From NCBI GenBank assembly GCA_017534885.1, contig JAFXVR010000038.1, forward strand, positions 103,869 to 167,868: DNA of 64,000 nucleotides. The letters are read 5' to 3'. The position numbers were made by a program, and so were the translations under genes. Origin of the DNA: Clostridia bacterium (GTDB taxonomy: Bacteria; Bacillota; Clostridia; Christensenellales; Aristaeellaceae). The notes beneath the pieces were generated by a model. It did not search any database and was not told the origin of the DNA. It worked only from the letters and a program-made list of their open reading frames with translations. Shown here in pieces: positions 1 to 11,121 of the stretch; the first letter of the stretch is position 1; each line of letters opens with the position of its first letter.

Positions 1-2
1 TG

Positions 3-977
<975 letters not shown>

Positions 978-987
978 GGAGGGGCTT

Positions 988-2886
988 ATGCAGGCAATCA
1001 AGAAAAAAAGCGGCCCCGACTGGTCGCTGGTTTACAAGGTATTCGGCGGCGCGCTGTTTGTCTATCTCTTCCTGGGCTTCATGGTGGTGCCCTGTCTCAA
1101 TACGCTGACTTCCATCTTCACCGCCACCAACAGCGCCGGTGAAACCGATCCCTTTGCCGTCATCCGTTTCTTCTTCGCCGGCAACATGCCTTCCTTCGTG
1201 CTGAACTCCCTGAAGCTGGCCGTATTCCTGATGGTCACGGTCAATGTGGTGGGCATCAGCATCGTGCTGCTGACGGAGTACTTTGACATCAAGGGCGCGA
1301 AGATCCTCCGCCTGGGCTACATGACCACCCTGATCTATTCCGGCGTGGCGCTGGTCACAGGCTACCAGTTCCTCTATGACTCCAACGGCATGCTGACCAC
1401 CTGGCTCTCCGGCATGTTCCCGGGCATGAACAAGCAGTGGTTCTCGGGCTTCAGCGCCGTGCTCTTCACCATGACCTTCGCCTGCACCTCCAACCACGCC
1501 CTCTTCCTGCGCAACGCCATCCGCTCCATCGACTACAACACGGTGGAAGCCGCGCGCAATCTGGGCGCCAGGCCCTTCAAGGTGCTCTTCCGCGTGGTCA
1601 TGCCCACCCTGCTGCCCACCCTCTTCTCCCTCACCGTCATGACCTTCATCACCGGTCTGTGCGCCATGAGCGCTCCGACCCTACTGGGTTACAATTCTAT
1701 CAACCCGGAGATCGTCCGCCTGGCCGGTTCCTCCTCCGCGGACGAGGCCTTCCCCCAGGCCCGCGCCGCCCTGCTCTCCGTCATTCTGGCCCTGTTCACC
1801 ATCGTGCTGCTGACGGTGCTCAACCACTACGAGCGCAAGGGGCATTATCTCTCCGTCAGCAAGACCAAGGCCAAGCTGGTCAAGCAGAAGATCCAGAACC
1901 CCGTGGCCAATGTGCTGGCCCACATTTACGCCTATGTGCTCTTCATCATCTACATGACGCCTGTGGTGATGATCGTCCTCTTCTCCTTCCAGAACTATCC
2001 GGCCATCCGCTCCAAAGCGCTGAACATGGGCGACTGGACGCTGATCAACTACTTTGGCCAGAAGGATTATGAGTACCTGACCAGCCGCGGCGTCACCCGG
2101 GTGCGAAAGGGCTCCATCTCCGGTGTGTTCGCTAACACAGACACGGTGGGCGGTATCCGCCTCTCCTTCCTGATGTCCGCCCTGGCCGCGGCGCTGGCCT
2201 GTGTGATCGTGGTCATCGCGGTCAACTACATCTTCAAGCACCGCAACAAGAAGCGGGCTCTGGTGGTGGAGAGCTGTCTGCTCTTCCCCTGGCTCCTGCC
2301 TACCATCCTGATCTGCTATTCCTTCCGCATTTTCTTCAACAACGAGATCTGGTACGTGTTCGGGCAGAATCTGTACTGGCGGGAGAATGTGCAGTTCCTG
2401 ATCATCATGGCCTACACGGTGGTCAAATTGCCTTTTGCCTTGCGAATGATCAAGGCCGCCTTCTACGCCATCGACGATGAGCTGGAGGACGCGGCCAGAA
2501 ACCTCGGCGCCTCGCAGCTGGTTACCTTCCTGCGGGTGAAGCTGCCTATCGTGCTGCCCAGTGTGCTGAGCGTGTTCGCGCTGAATTTCAACGCGCTCTT
2601 CACCGAGTACGATATGTCCGCCACCTTCCATTCCAGCTACGGCAAGACCTACGCCATGGTCATCCAGAACATGTGCAACGAGGAGGGCCGCGAGGGCTAC
2701 AACGTCAACGCCTCCGGCCGCCGCTGCGCCTCCACCGTGTTCATCATGGTGGTGTCCGGCCTGATCCTCTACCTGGTGTACGGCGTGGGTGCCCGCGACC
2801 TGGGCGAGCGGCTCAATCACCGCGCCAAGTGGAAGGCCCGCTGGGCAAAGCTCACCGGCAAGGGCAAGAAGGCCGAAGCCGCCTGA
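988..2886 (+). CDS. ABC transporter permease, fused two-domain (FbpB-like)
   Basis: Integral membrane permease of 632 residues carrying two binding-protein-dependent permease domains in one chain, as in FbpB-type iron(III) permeases. Each half has its own EAA loop for docking the ATPase: EAARNLGARPF near residue 187 and DAARNLGASQL near residue 500. A central segment (residues about 285-400) separates the halves and includes a short soluble stretch. It follows the ATPase gene by 11 bp with a GAGGAGGGG ribosome binding site. Because one protein supplies both membrane halves, no second permease gene is needed. The C-terminus ends in a Lys-rich cytoplasmic tail. Substrate (iron, polyamine, phosphonate or other) is undetermined. 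Confidence 0.9.
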   Translation: MQAIKKKSGPDWSLVYKVFGGALFVYLFLGFMVVPCLNTLTSIFTATNSAGETDPFAVIRFFFAGNMPSFVLNSLKLAVFLMVTVNVVGISIVLLTEYFDIKGAKILRLGYMTTLIYSGVALVTGYQFLYDSNGMLTTWLSGMFPGMNKQWFSGFSAVLFTMTFACTSNHALFLRNAIRSIDYNTVEAARNLGARPFKVLFRVVMPTLLPTLFSLTVMTFITGLCAMSAPTLLGYNSINPEIVRLAGSSSADEAFPQARAALLSVILALFTIVLLTVLNHYERKGHYLSVSKTKAKLVKQKIQNPVANVLAHIYAYVLFIIYMTPVVMIVLFSFQNYPAIRSKALNMGDWTLINYFGQKDYEYLTSRGVTRVRKGSISGVFANTDTVGGIRLSFLMSALAAALACVIVVIAVNYIFKHRNKKRALVVESCLLFPWLLPTILICYSFRIFFNNEIWYVFGQNLYWRENVQFLIIMAYTVVKLPFALRMIKAAFYAIDDELEDAARNLGASQLVTFLRVKLPIVLPSVLSVFALNFNALFTEYDMSATFHSSYGKTYAMVIQNMCNEEGREGYNVNASGRRCASTVFIMVVSGLILYLVYGVGARDLGERLNHRAKWKARWAKLTGKGKKAEAA

Positions 2887-2920
2887 GCCGCGCCGCCACA
2901 GCATCCACCATTCCATCATG

Positions 2921-2957
2921 AAAGGGAGCTTCCGTGTTTCAGGAAGCTCCCTCTTTG
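2921..2957. terminator. Bidirectional rho-independent terminator
   Basis: A 10-bp perfect stem, GGGAGCTTCC (2924-2933) with GGAAGCTCCC (2942-2951), has an 8-base loop, A-rich on one side and CTCTTT on the other. It lies between the converging permease (+) and groEL (-) genes and can serve both. Confidence 0.8.
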
Positions 2958-2982
2958 ATGTCTCTGTTGATGCCGCTCAGGC

Positions 2983-4647
<1,665 letters not shown>

Positions 4648-4664
4648 TTATCTGAGATAACCGG

Positions 4665-5090
<426 letters not shown>

Positions 5091-5152
5091 TCAGGCAGTC
5101 TGCTGCGTCTGATACTGATGCTGAAATCATGCGGTAAAGCATGAAGGCCGTT

Positions 5153-5182
5153 CAAAAAGCACAGCCCATTGCGGACTGTGCC
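5153..5182 (-). terminator. Terminator after the 766-aa protein gene
   Basis: Minus strand hairpin GCACAG...CTGTGC (5181-5176 with 5164-5159) followed by TTTTTGAA. Located just after the stop codon at 5202. Confidence 0.75.
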
Positions 5183-5201
5183 TGTGTTTGAAGAAACGGA
5201 T

Positions 5202-7502
5202 TCAGCTGATGGCCTGGAGTGTCAGCGGATACTCATAGAGCAGAGGCTTGAGCGCCTCGCACAGTTCCGTCTGACCCGCGAAGGACGGGAGCAGCCAGAG
5301 CCGGATGGCCCAGTCCACCGCGCCGGCGATGCCGCCGTCCATCAGCGCCGCGCAGATGCCAATGAAGCGATTCATCTGGTCGCGGGCCTCGCCGGAGATG
5401 CGCGGCACCAGCACGTAGAGATCGTGCAGCAGCTTGTCGATGTCCTCCGGGCTGATGGCAGGCGCAGTGTCCAGGATGCTCTTCAGGCTGACGGCCGTGT
5501 TCGCGGCGTCCAGCTGTCGGATCATATCCATCTTGGGCAGCTTCACCACCGGCCAGTGGCTGACCGCGTAGGCCATGGAGGCGGTCGTATCCGCTGCGTC
5601 CTTCACCAGCATGATCCGGCAGGCGCCGGGGAGGACGCTGCGCTCATCCGTCAGGGAAAGCACCAGCGCAGGCGTGGTTTCCGCGCTGCCGCCGGCAATG
5701 ATGAACTGCTGGGTGACATCCTCCTGCACCGCGTATGCGGAGCCCCAGCCCAGGGCGTCCACCATGTTGTGGATGACGGTCGCCAGGGGAGCGGGCTCCT
5801 CGGCGGCGATGGTCAGCCGGCTGCAGACCGCCATCAGCGTCAGGAAGGCGATGGCCGCGTTCCGGTTGTAGGGTACGTCGCAGGCCTCACAGGCGGCCTT
5901 CAGGCGCTCACAGAGGCCATCGACAGCCAGCGGCTCGCCGGGCGCGGGCTGCAGGATGCGGCCGGTGATGGCGGCGTTCAGCTGATGCTCGCGCAGGATG
6001 CGGGCGGCCTCCATGGGCACCGCCTTGCCAGTCAGCTCCTGCAGTTCCTTCTCGATTTCCTTCCGCTGGCGATCCAGCACCGCCATCTCAGCGCGAGCCT
6101 TACGGGAAGCTTCCTCCAGCTCCTGGCGCTGCTTCTGCAGATCTTCCAGCTCCCGGCGCTCCCGCACAGCCGCTTCGGCCACCGCCTTGGCGCGGTAGGC
6201 GTCCTGCTCCGTTTTGGCTTCGTCCAGCTGCACCAGTACGCTGAGGCGTTCGGTCTCCAGGTCGTGCAGGTGCTTCTGCAGGGCAGCCTGCAGCCTGGAA
6301 GCGCCGTCGGACTGCTGACGCCGCTCCAGCAGGGCTTTCATGCCGTCCAGCGCCATCACGCAGTTGACCAGCTGCGGGCGGGAGTGGAAGGACTCCCAGG
6401 CTTTGCGGAAGGACACGCAGGCCTGCTCAATGGGGTTGTTCACGGGCTTCAGCTTTGCGTTGCCGGGCAGGGGCTCGGCGTAGGGCTCGCTGCGGGCGGC
6501 CCTGGACTGGTTGGACACGACCTCCTGGAGCCGATCCCTGGGCTGAGGGGAGGAGGTCGAAATCGGCGTGTGGTACAGGGGAGTGCCGGCCACCCGTCCC
6601 TCGCTGGGCTTGTGGGGCTGCATCAGCATGGAAGCCTGCTTGCCGATCAGGTTCGCGTCTTTGCTCAGCGGCTTGTTCAGCCCCTCCACCGTCTCCTCAA
6701 AGGTCAGGCTCTCGTCCAGGATATGCAGGGTCTCGCCGATGGGCAGCTTCTCCGCGCTCTCGGGCATTTTCGCCTGGCTGGCGGCATCCGCGGGTATCAC
6801 CGGTGCCGCGGCAGGCTTCGCCTCCTGAACCGGCTGAACGGCGGGCGTCTCCGGCACGGTGGGCTTCACCGGCTCCGCTTCCGGCAGGTGCGGCTTGAAG
6901 TTCCTGCCAAACATGGGCCGGCGCTCACCGGTCAGGTTTTCGGAGGCCACGCACAGTACCGTGTGCATCTTCCCGTCCGGCGCGTCAAACTCATAGAGAG
7001 CCGCTTCCATTTCCGGCGCGGGCTGGGGCATCGCGGGGTTCTCCCGGCTGACAGGCCCGTAATAGGTGTCTTTTTCGCGCAGGTAGAAGCGCGGCGTGAT
7101 GGACACCCGCGCCGCGTCGGCAAAGGACGCCGGTGCGCCTTCGATCACCTCATAAAAGACCCGGCCGGGCACGGCGGTCACCGCGTCCGAATAGATGATG
7201 TACTGGTTGTTTTCCCCGCGGTCCGGGCGATAATTCTTGTTGGTGCGGATCTTGCTGGCCTCCGGGGCGAAAACCGTCACATCGATCACGCACCAGCTGC
7301 CCAGCCCCCGCATCCGCTCTTTGAAGGTATGCTGCTCATTGCGGTCCGGCACCACGCGCAGGGCGCCATCGTCCAGCCAGGTGGTTTTAGCCTCGGCCCG
7401 GACGTCTCCGCTGGATGTCAGCTGGGGCAATACACGAAAAAACGCCCGCTGTACATTGTCTTCCTCCAAAAAAGCAAGTACAAGCTCTTCATTCAGTTTC
7501 AT
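5202..7502 (-). CDS. 766-aa protein of unknown function with a central coiled coil
   Basis: Not recognised as a named family. No signal peptide or membrane segment is visible, so it is probably cytoplasmic. Layout: an N-terminal globular part (residues about 1-190, with a Trp/Tyr-rich stretch around GSWCVIDVTVFAPEA), a Pro/Ala-rich linker (about 205-330), a charged heptad-like coiled coil rich in Glu, Lys, Arg and Gln (about 400-490), and a C-terminal helical domain (about 500-766). It stands alone, with its own promoter and terminator, between groES and the rnf operon. A GAGGAAGGA ribosome binding site precedes the ATG at 7502. The N-terminal and C-terminal domains with a coiled-coil spacer suggest a scaffold or regulator, but this is only inference. 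Confidence 0.75.
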   Translation of the reverse strand: MKLNEELVLAFLEEDNVQRAFFRVLPQLTSSGDVRAEAKTTWLDDGALRVVPDRNEQHTFKERMRGLGSWCVIDVTVFAPEASKIRTNKNYRPDRGENNQYIIYSDAVTAVPGRVFYEVIEGAPASFADAARVSITPRFYLREKDTYYGPVSRENPAMPQPAPEMEAALYEFDAPDGKMHTVLCVASENLTGERRPMFGRNFKPHLPEAEPVKPTVPETPAVQPVQEAKPAAAPVIPADAASQAKMPESAEKLPIGETLHILDESLTFEETVEGLNKPLSKDANLIGKQASMLMQPHKPSEGRVAGTPLYHTPISTSSPQPRDRLQEVVSNQSRAARSEPYAEPLPGNAKLKPVNNPIEQACVSFRKAWESFHSRPQLVNCVMALDGMKALLERRQQSDGASRLQAALQKHLHDLETERLSVLVQLDEAKTEQDAYRAKAVAEAAVRERRELEDLQKQRQELEEASRKARAEMAVLDRQRKEIEKELQELTGKAVPMEAARILREHQLNAAITGRILQPAPGEPLAVDGLCERLKAACEACDVPYNRNAAIAFLTLMAVCSRLTIAAEEPAPLATVIHNMVDALGWGSAYAVQEDVTQQFIIAGGSAETTPALVLSLTDERSVLPGACRIMLVKDAADTTASMAYAVSHWPVVKLPKMDMIRQLDAANTAVSLKSILDTAPAISPEDIDKLLHDLYVLVPRISGEARDQMNRFIGICAALMDGGIAGAVDWAIRLWLLPSFAGQTELCEALKPLLYEYPLTLQAIS

Positions 7503-7554
7503 ATCGGTTCCTTCCTCATTATAAGTTCCTGCCCAAAGCGGACAAGCTCTTATT

Positions 7555-7583
7555 ATAATATCATTCTTTCATTCATTCGTCAA
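7555..7583 (-). promoter_or_regulatory. Promoter of the 766-aa protein gene
   Basis: Minus strand TTGACG (7583-7578), 17-bp spacer, TATTAT (7560-7555). AT-rich patch in otherwise GC-rich sequence, 53 bp upstream of the start codon. Confidence 0.6.
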
Positions 7584-7764
7584 GAATATCACAATTGCGG
7601 TTTCAATAAAGCCCTTTCAAACCATGAAAACGCAATTATTGCGCATCATCTTCTGAATTTGCAGATGCGCCGGGCATTCTTCACCCGCGCATTCAGCAGC
7701 TCATTCATGCTCAATCGCATGGCCTGCAACCGCATCACAGTCGCTGAATCCTGCCGCACTGCAT

Positions 7765-7800
7765 GAAAACAGGGAGTCACCCTGCGCGGATGCTCCCTGT
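7765..7800 (-). terminator. Terminator of the rnf operon
   Basis: Minus strand stem CAGGGAG...CTCCCTG (7799-7793 with 7776-7770) followed by TTTTCATG, 33 bp beyond the rnfB stop codon. Confidence 0.75.
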
Positions 7801-7832
7801 GTGCGGATTGATGCCTTTGATCCGATTTCGTC

Positions 7833-8954
7833 TTACTTTCCTGCCTCGGCTTCTTTGGCCGCCTTGGTTGCCTTCGCCGCGTCGATCTTCGCCTGCATCT
7901 CAGGCGTAATCTGGGGCTTGACCGCCGGCTTGGGAGGCTCAACGGGCAGGGCTTCCTTGGGATCGCGCTCCCGGACGCGCACCTTCATGGTGATGCACTT
8001 CTTGGGGCACTTCTGGGCGCACTCGCCGCAGCCCGTGCAGGCGTTGTTGACTTCATGCGGCTTCTTCAGCTCGCCGGCGATTGCGCCGAACTTGCAGGTG
8101 CGCTTGCACAGACCGCAGCCGACGCAGGCGTTCTGGTCGATCTCGGCAATCAGCCGCTTGTCCCACTCGCCGCGCATGGCGCCCGAGGGGCAGACCTCCG
8201 CGCAGACCATGCAGTGGCGGCACTTGTCGGTGTCAATCACCGGCAGATGGTTCACCATGGTGATGGCCTCAAATTTGCAGGCCTTGGCACAGCGCTCGCA
8301 GCCAATGCAGCCGCGGGAGCACTGCTGGGTAACGTTCTTACCCATGTCGGGATTGCGGCAGAGCAGATCCACAGGCTGATCCACCACGCGGAGTTCCAGC
8401 ACGTGCTTGGGGCACTCGGCCACGCACTTGCCGCAGGACTGGCACTTGTCCTCGTCCACCACCGCGATCCTGAAGGCTGGATCCACATGGATGGCGTCGA
8501 AGGGACAGACGCGCTCGCAGTTGCCCAGGCCCAGGCAGGAATAGCGGCATGCCTTGTTGCCGTCCGCAATCAGGGAGGCGGCAATGCAGTCCTGAATGCC
8601 GTTGTAGTCAAAGGTCTGGCGGCAGTGATCCACACCGCCCTGGCAGATGACATGGGCGACCTTGCGCTTTCCGCCTTCCACGGCCACACCCATGATCTCG
8701 CCGATTTTCGCAGCCACCGGCGCGCCGCCCACCGGGCAGGCCGTTACCGGCGCCTTGCCCGCGGCAATCGCGTCCGCGCAGCCGTCACAGCCCGGGAAGC
8801 CGCAGCCGCCGCAGTTCGCGCCAGGCAGGGATTCACGCACCGCGTCGCGCTTGGGATCGCTGGGAACGGCAAACACCTTGGAGGTCCAGGTCAGCAGCAG
8901 GCCGAAGGCCACGCCCAGGCCTGCCAGCGCCAGCACAGCAATGATAATATTCAT
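7833..8954 (-). CDS. rnfB: Rnf electron transport complex subunit B (polyferredoxin)
   Basis: Ferredoxin-accepting subunit of the ion-pumping ferredoxin:NAD+ oxidoreductase, membrane-anchored by one N-terminal helix (residues about 3-24) with the rest in the cytoplasm. The typical CGGCGFPGCDGC cluster motif is at about residue 48. It is followed by six ferredoxin-type cysteine motifs, including CQSCGKCVAECP, CIGCERCAKACK, CRHCMVCAEVCP, CVGCGLCKRTCK and CTGCGECAQKCP. The length (373 aa) is greater than gammaproteobacterial RnfB and fits clostridial polyferredoxin-like forms. A Lys/Ala-rich C-terminal tail follows the last cluster. It is the last gene of the operon, 12 bp after rnfA. Confidence 0.96.
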   Translation of the reverse strand: MNIIIAVLALAGLGVAFGLLLTWTSKVFAVPSDPKRDAVRESLPGANCGGCGFPGCDGCADAIAAGKAPVTACPVGGAPVAAKIGEIMGVAVEGGKRKVAHVICQGGVDHCRQTFDYNGIQDCIAASLIADGNKACRYSCLGLGNCERVCPFDAIHVDPAFRIAVVDEDKCQSCGKCVAECPKHVLELRVVDQPVDLLCRNPDMGKNVTQQCSRGCIGCERCAKACKFEAITMVNHLPVIDTDKCRHCMVCAEVCPSGAMRGEWDKRLIAEIDQNACVGCGLCKRTCKFGAIAGELKKPHEVNNACTGCGECAQKCPKKCITMKVRVRERDPKEALPVEPPKPAVKPQITPEMQAKIDAAKATKAAKEAEAGK

Positions 8955-8966
8955 CCGTCACCCTCC

Positions 8967-9542
8967 TCAGATCAGTCCGCCGAAGCCCATGAAGGAGACC
9001 GCCATGAGGCCGGACATGATCAGCGCCCCGGGGAAGCCGTGCATCCACTTGGGCATATTGGAGAGCTCCATCCGCTCCCGGATGCCCGCCAGCATCACCA
9101 GCGCTAAGGTGAAGCCAAGCGCCGAGCAGCAGCCGCAGAAGGTGCTCTCCAGCAGATTGTAACCGTCGGTGATGTTGTTGATGGCCACAGCCAGCACCAC
9201 ACAGTTGGTGGTGATCAGCGGCAGGTACACGCCCAGCGCCTGATACAGGGAGTAAGAGAGCTTCTTGAGTGCGTTCTCCACCACCTGCACCAGCACGGCG
9301 ATGACCAGAATGAAAGCGATGGTCTGCAGGTATTCCAGGTTCAGGGGCACCAGCAGGAAGTACTGCACCAGCCAGGTGATGAAGGAAGCCAAGGTGATGA
9401 CGAAGGTCACCGCCAGGCCCATGCCGATCGCCGTGTCCACCTTCTTGCTGACACCCAGGAAGGGGCAGATGCCGAAGAACTGGCACATGACGTAGTTGTT
9501 GACGAGGATCTGGCCGATGAGGATGGTCAGGAAGGTATTCAT
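8967..9542 (-). CDS. rnfA: Rnf electron transport complex subunit A
   Basis: Integral membrane subunit of 191 residues with about six helices, homologous to NqrE and RnfE. Conserved cysteines C20 and C26 in NNYVMCQFFGICPFLG and the later CGCC near residue 140 are in the region that, in this family, ligates an intramembrane iron-sulfur centre together with RnfE. Overlaps the rnfE stop by 4 bp (ATGA), indicating translational coupling. Confidence 0.96.
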   Translation of the reverse strand: MNTFLTILIGQILVNNYVMCQFFGICPFLGVSKKVDTAIGMGLAVTFVITLASFITWLVQYFLLVPLNLEYLQTIAFILVIAVLVQVVENALKKLSYSLYQALGVYLPLITTNCVVLAVAINNITDGYNLLESTFCGCCSALGFTLALVMLAGIRERMELSNMPKWMHGFPGALIMSGLMAVSFMGFGGLI

Positions 9543-10180
9543 GCGATGCCCTCCTTCCGCAGCGCCTGTTTCGCGGCGACGCGCTGCTTGATGAAGTTGA
9601 CCAGGATCATGAGGAGACCCAGTGTGATGAAGCCGCCGGGCACCTGGTTCATGATGGCCATGGGCTGATAACCCTCAGGCATCATCTGCAGGCCGAAGAT
9701 GGAGCCGGAGCCGAAGAGCTCGCGCACGCAGCTCAGCAGGGTGATGGAGCAGGTGAAGCCAAGGCCCATGCCCAGGCCGTCTGCCACGGAGAGCATCGGC
9801 GGATTCTTGGCCGCGAAGGACTCCGCCCGGGCGAAGATGATGCAGTTCACCACAATCAACTGGATGTAGGTGCCCAGCACCGCTCGCAGATCGGGCAGGA
9901 AGGCCTTCATCATCAGGTCGATGATGGTCACGAAGGACGCAATCACGATGATGTAGGAGGGAATGCGCACCTTGTCCGGGATGATGTTGCGCAGCAGGGA
10001 GATGAACAGGTTGGAGCACACCAGCACGAAGGTGGTGGCCAGGCCCATGCTGATGCCGTTCATCGCGGCGGTCGTCACGCCGAGGGTAGGGCACATGCCC
10101 AGCATCAGGGTGAAGGTGGGGTTCTCCACGATCATACCGTTGTTAAATGTGCCCAGGAAGGTCTTCTTGCTGTCAGCCAT
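9539..10180 (-). CDS. rnfE: Rnf electron transport complex subunit E
   Basis: Integral membrane subunit of 213 residues, paralogue of RnfA. The paired half-motif NPTFTLMLGMCPTLG near residue 20 and the later CSITLLSC segment carry the conserved cysteines. About six membrane helices are present. The start codon overlaps the end of rnfD by 8 bp, so there is no room for rnfG, which normally lies between rnfD and rnfE in clostridial operons. Length is normal, with no added FMN-binding domain. Confidence 0.96.
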   Translation of the reverse strand: MADSKKTFLGTFNNGMIVENPTFTLMLGMCPTLGVTTAAMNGISMGLATTFVLVCSNLFISLLRNIIPDKVRIPSYIIVIASFVTIIDLMMKAFLPDLRAVLGTYIQLIVVNCIIFARAESFAAKNPPMLSVADGLGMGLGFTCSITLLSCVRELFGSGSIFGLQMMPEGYQPMAIMNQVPGGFITLGLLMILVNFIKQRVAAKQALRKEGIA

Positions 10181-11117
10181 TTTTCTTCACCTCCCCGAAA
10201 TACTTCGGCACGGTATAGCGGTCGATCAGGGGGGTCATCACGTTCATGAACAGGATGGCGAAGGAAGTGCCCTCGGGATAGTTGGCGAAGGCGCGGATCA
10301 CAAACACGATGAGGCCGCAGCCCACGCCCATGATGATCCGCCCCAGGTTGGTCTGGGGGCTGGTGGCATAGTCGGTCGCCATGAAGATCGCGCCGAGCAT
10401 CAGCGCGCCGGAGAGGATTTCCTTCAGCGCCAGGTTGAAGCCGCCATAGATCAGGTAGCAGATGAAGACAATGCCGATCATGCCGCAGGGGATGCGCCAG
10501 TCGATGACCTTGCGGACCAGCAGATAGATGCCGCCCAGGAGGAGCGCCGCCTTGCAGGTCTCGCCGATGACGCCCGCGCAGTTGCCGATGAACAGATCCC
10601 AGAGCTGGACGTCTCCCACTGTTTCCTTCGCCGCCAGCAGCGCCAGGGGCGTGGCGCCGGAGGCCGTGTCCTCCATGAAGCGGGTGATGGGATAAGCGCC
10701 CATGACGCCGCCCCAGGAGACGAAGAGAACCGCCCGGGCTGTCAGCGCCGGGTTCATGAAGTTGGAGCCGATGCCGCCGAAGAGCTGCTTGACCAGCAGG
10801 ATGGCGATGACGCCGCCGACAACGGCCATCCACCAGGGCACCGTGGTCGGCATGTTGTAGGCCAGGAGCAGGCCGGTGACCACCGCAGACCAGTCGCCCA
10901 CGGTCACTTTCTGACCTGTCAGCTTCTGGTAGAGGAATTCGGCCAGCACGCAGGTAATGACGGACAGGGCAATCAGAACAGCCGCCCTTGCCCCGAAGAA
11001 GACGATGCCGGCAATCCCGGCCGGCGCCAGGGCGATGCACACATCCCGCATGATGGAGGCGGTGGTCGCCCGGTCACGCAGGTGCGGAGAGGTGGTAATG
11101 ATCAGGTTCTTTTGCAT
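10173..11117 (-). CDS. rnfD: Rnf electron transport complex subunit D
   Basis: Membrane subunit of 314 residues homologous to NqrB, carrying covalently bound FMN in this family. The start at 11117 (MQKNLIITTSPHLRD) matches the conserved N-terminus and follows rnfC by 4 bp; a longer opening reaches into rnfC. The flavinylation motif SGAT is present in TASGATPLALL near residue 148, so the FMN threonine is retained. No ApbE flavin transferase is in the window. It lies directly before rnfE with an 8-bp overlap, with rnfG missing. Confidence 0.95.
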   Translation of the reverse strand: MQKNLIITTSPHLRDRATTASIMRDVCIALAPAGIAGIVFFGARAAVLIALSVITCVLAEFLYQKLTGQKVTVGDWSAVVTGLLLAYNMPTTVPWWMAVVGGVIAILLVKQLFGGIGSNFMNPALTARAVLFVSWGGVMGAYPITRFMEDTASGATPLALLAAKETVGDVQLWDLFIGNCAGVIGETCKAALLLGGIYLLVRKVIDWRIPCGMIGIVFICYLIYGGFNLALKEILSGALMLGAIFMATDYATSPQTNLGRIIMGVGCGLIVFVIRAFANYPEGTSFAILFMNVMTPLIDRYTVPKYFGEVKKNG

Positions 11118-11121
11118 GTCA

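Larger units (their letters stand above)
7503..7832. other. Intergenic region between rnfB and the 766-aa gene
   Basis: 330 bp without a supported gene. It holds the promoter of the 766-aa gene (7555-7583) and the rnf operon terminator (about 7765-7800). Nothing else recognisable is seen in 7584-7764. Confidence 0.6.

Noticed and set aside
5169..7766. Very long open frame on the plus strand
   Set aside because: It is antisense to the 766-residue protein, Gly/Arg/His-rich and lacks a ribosome binding site; a typical high-GC shadow.
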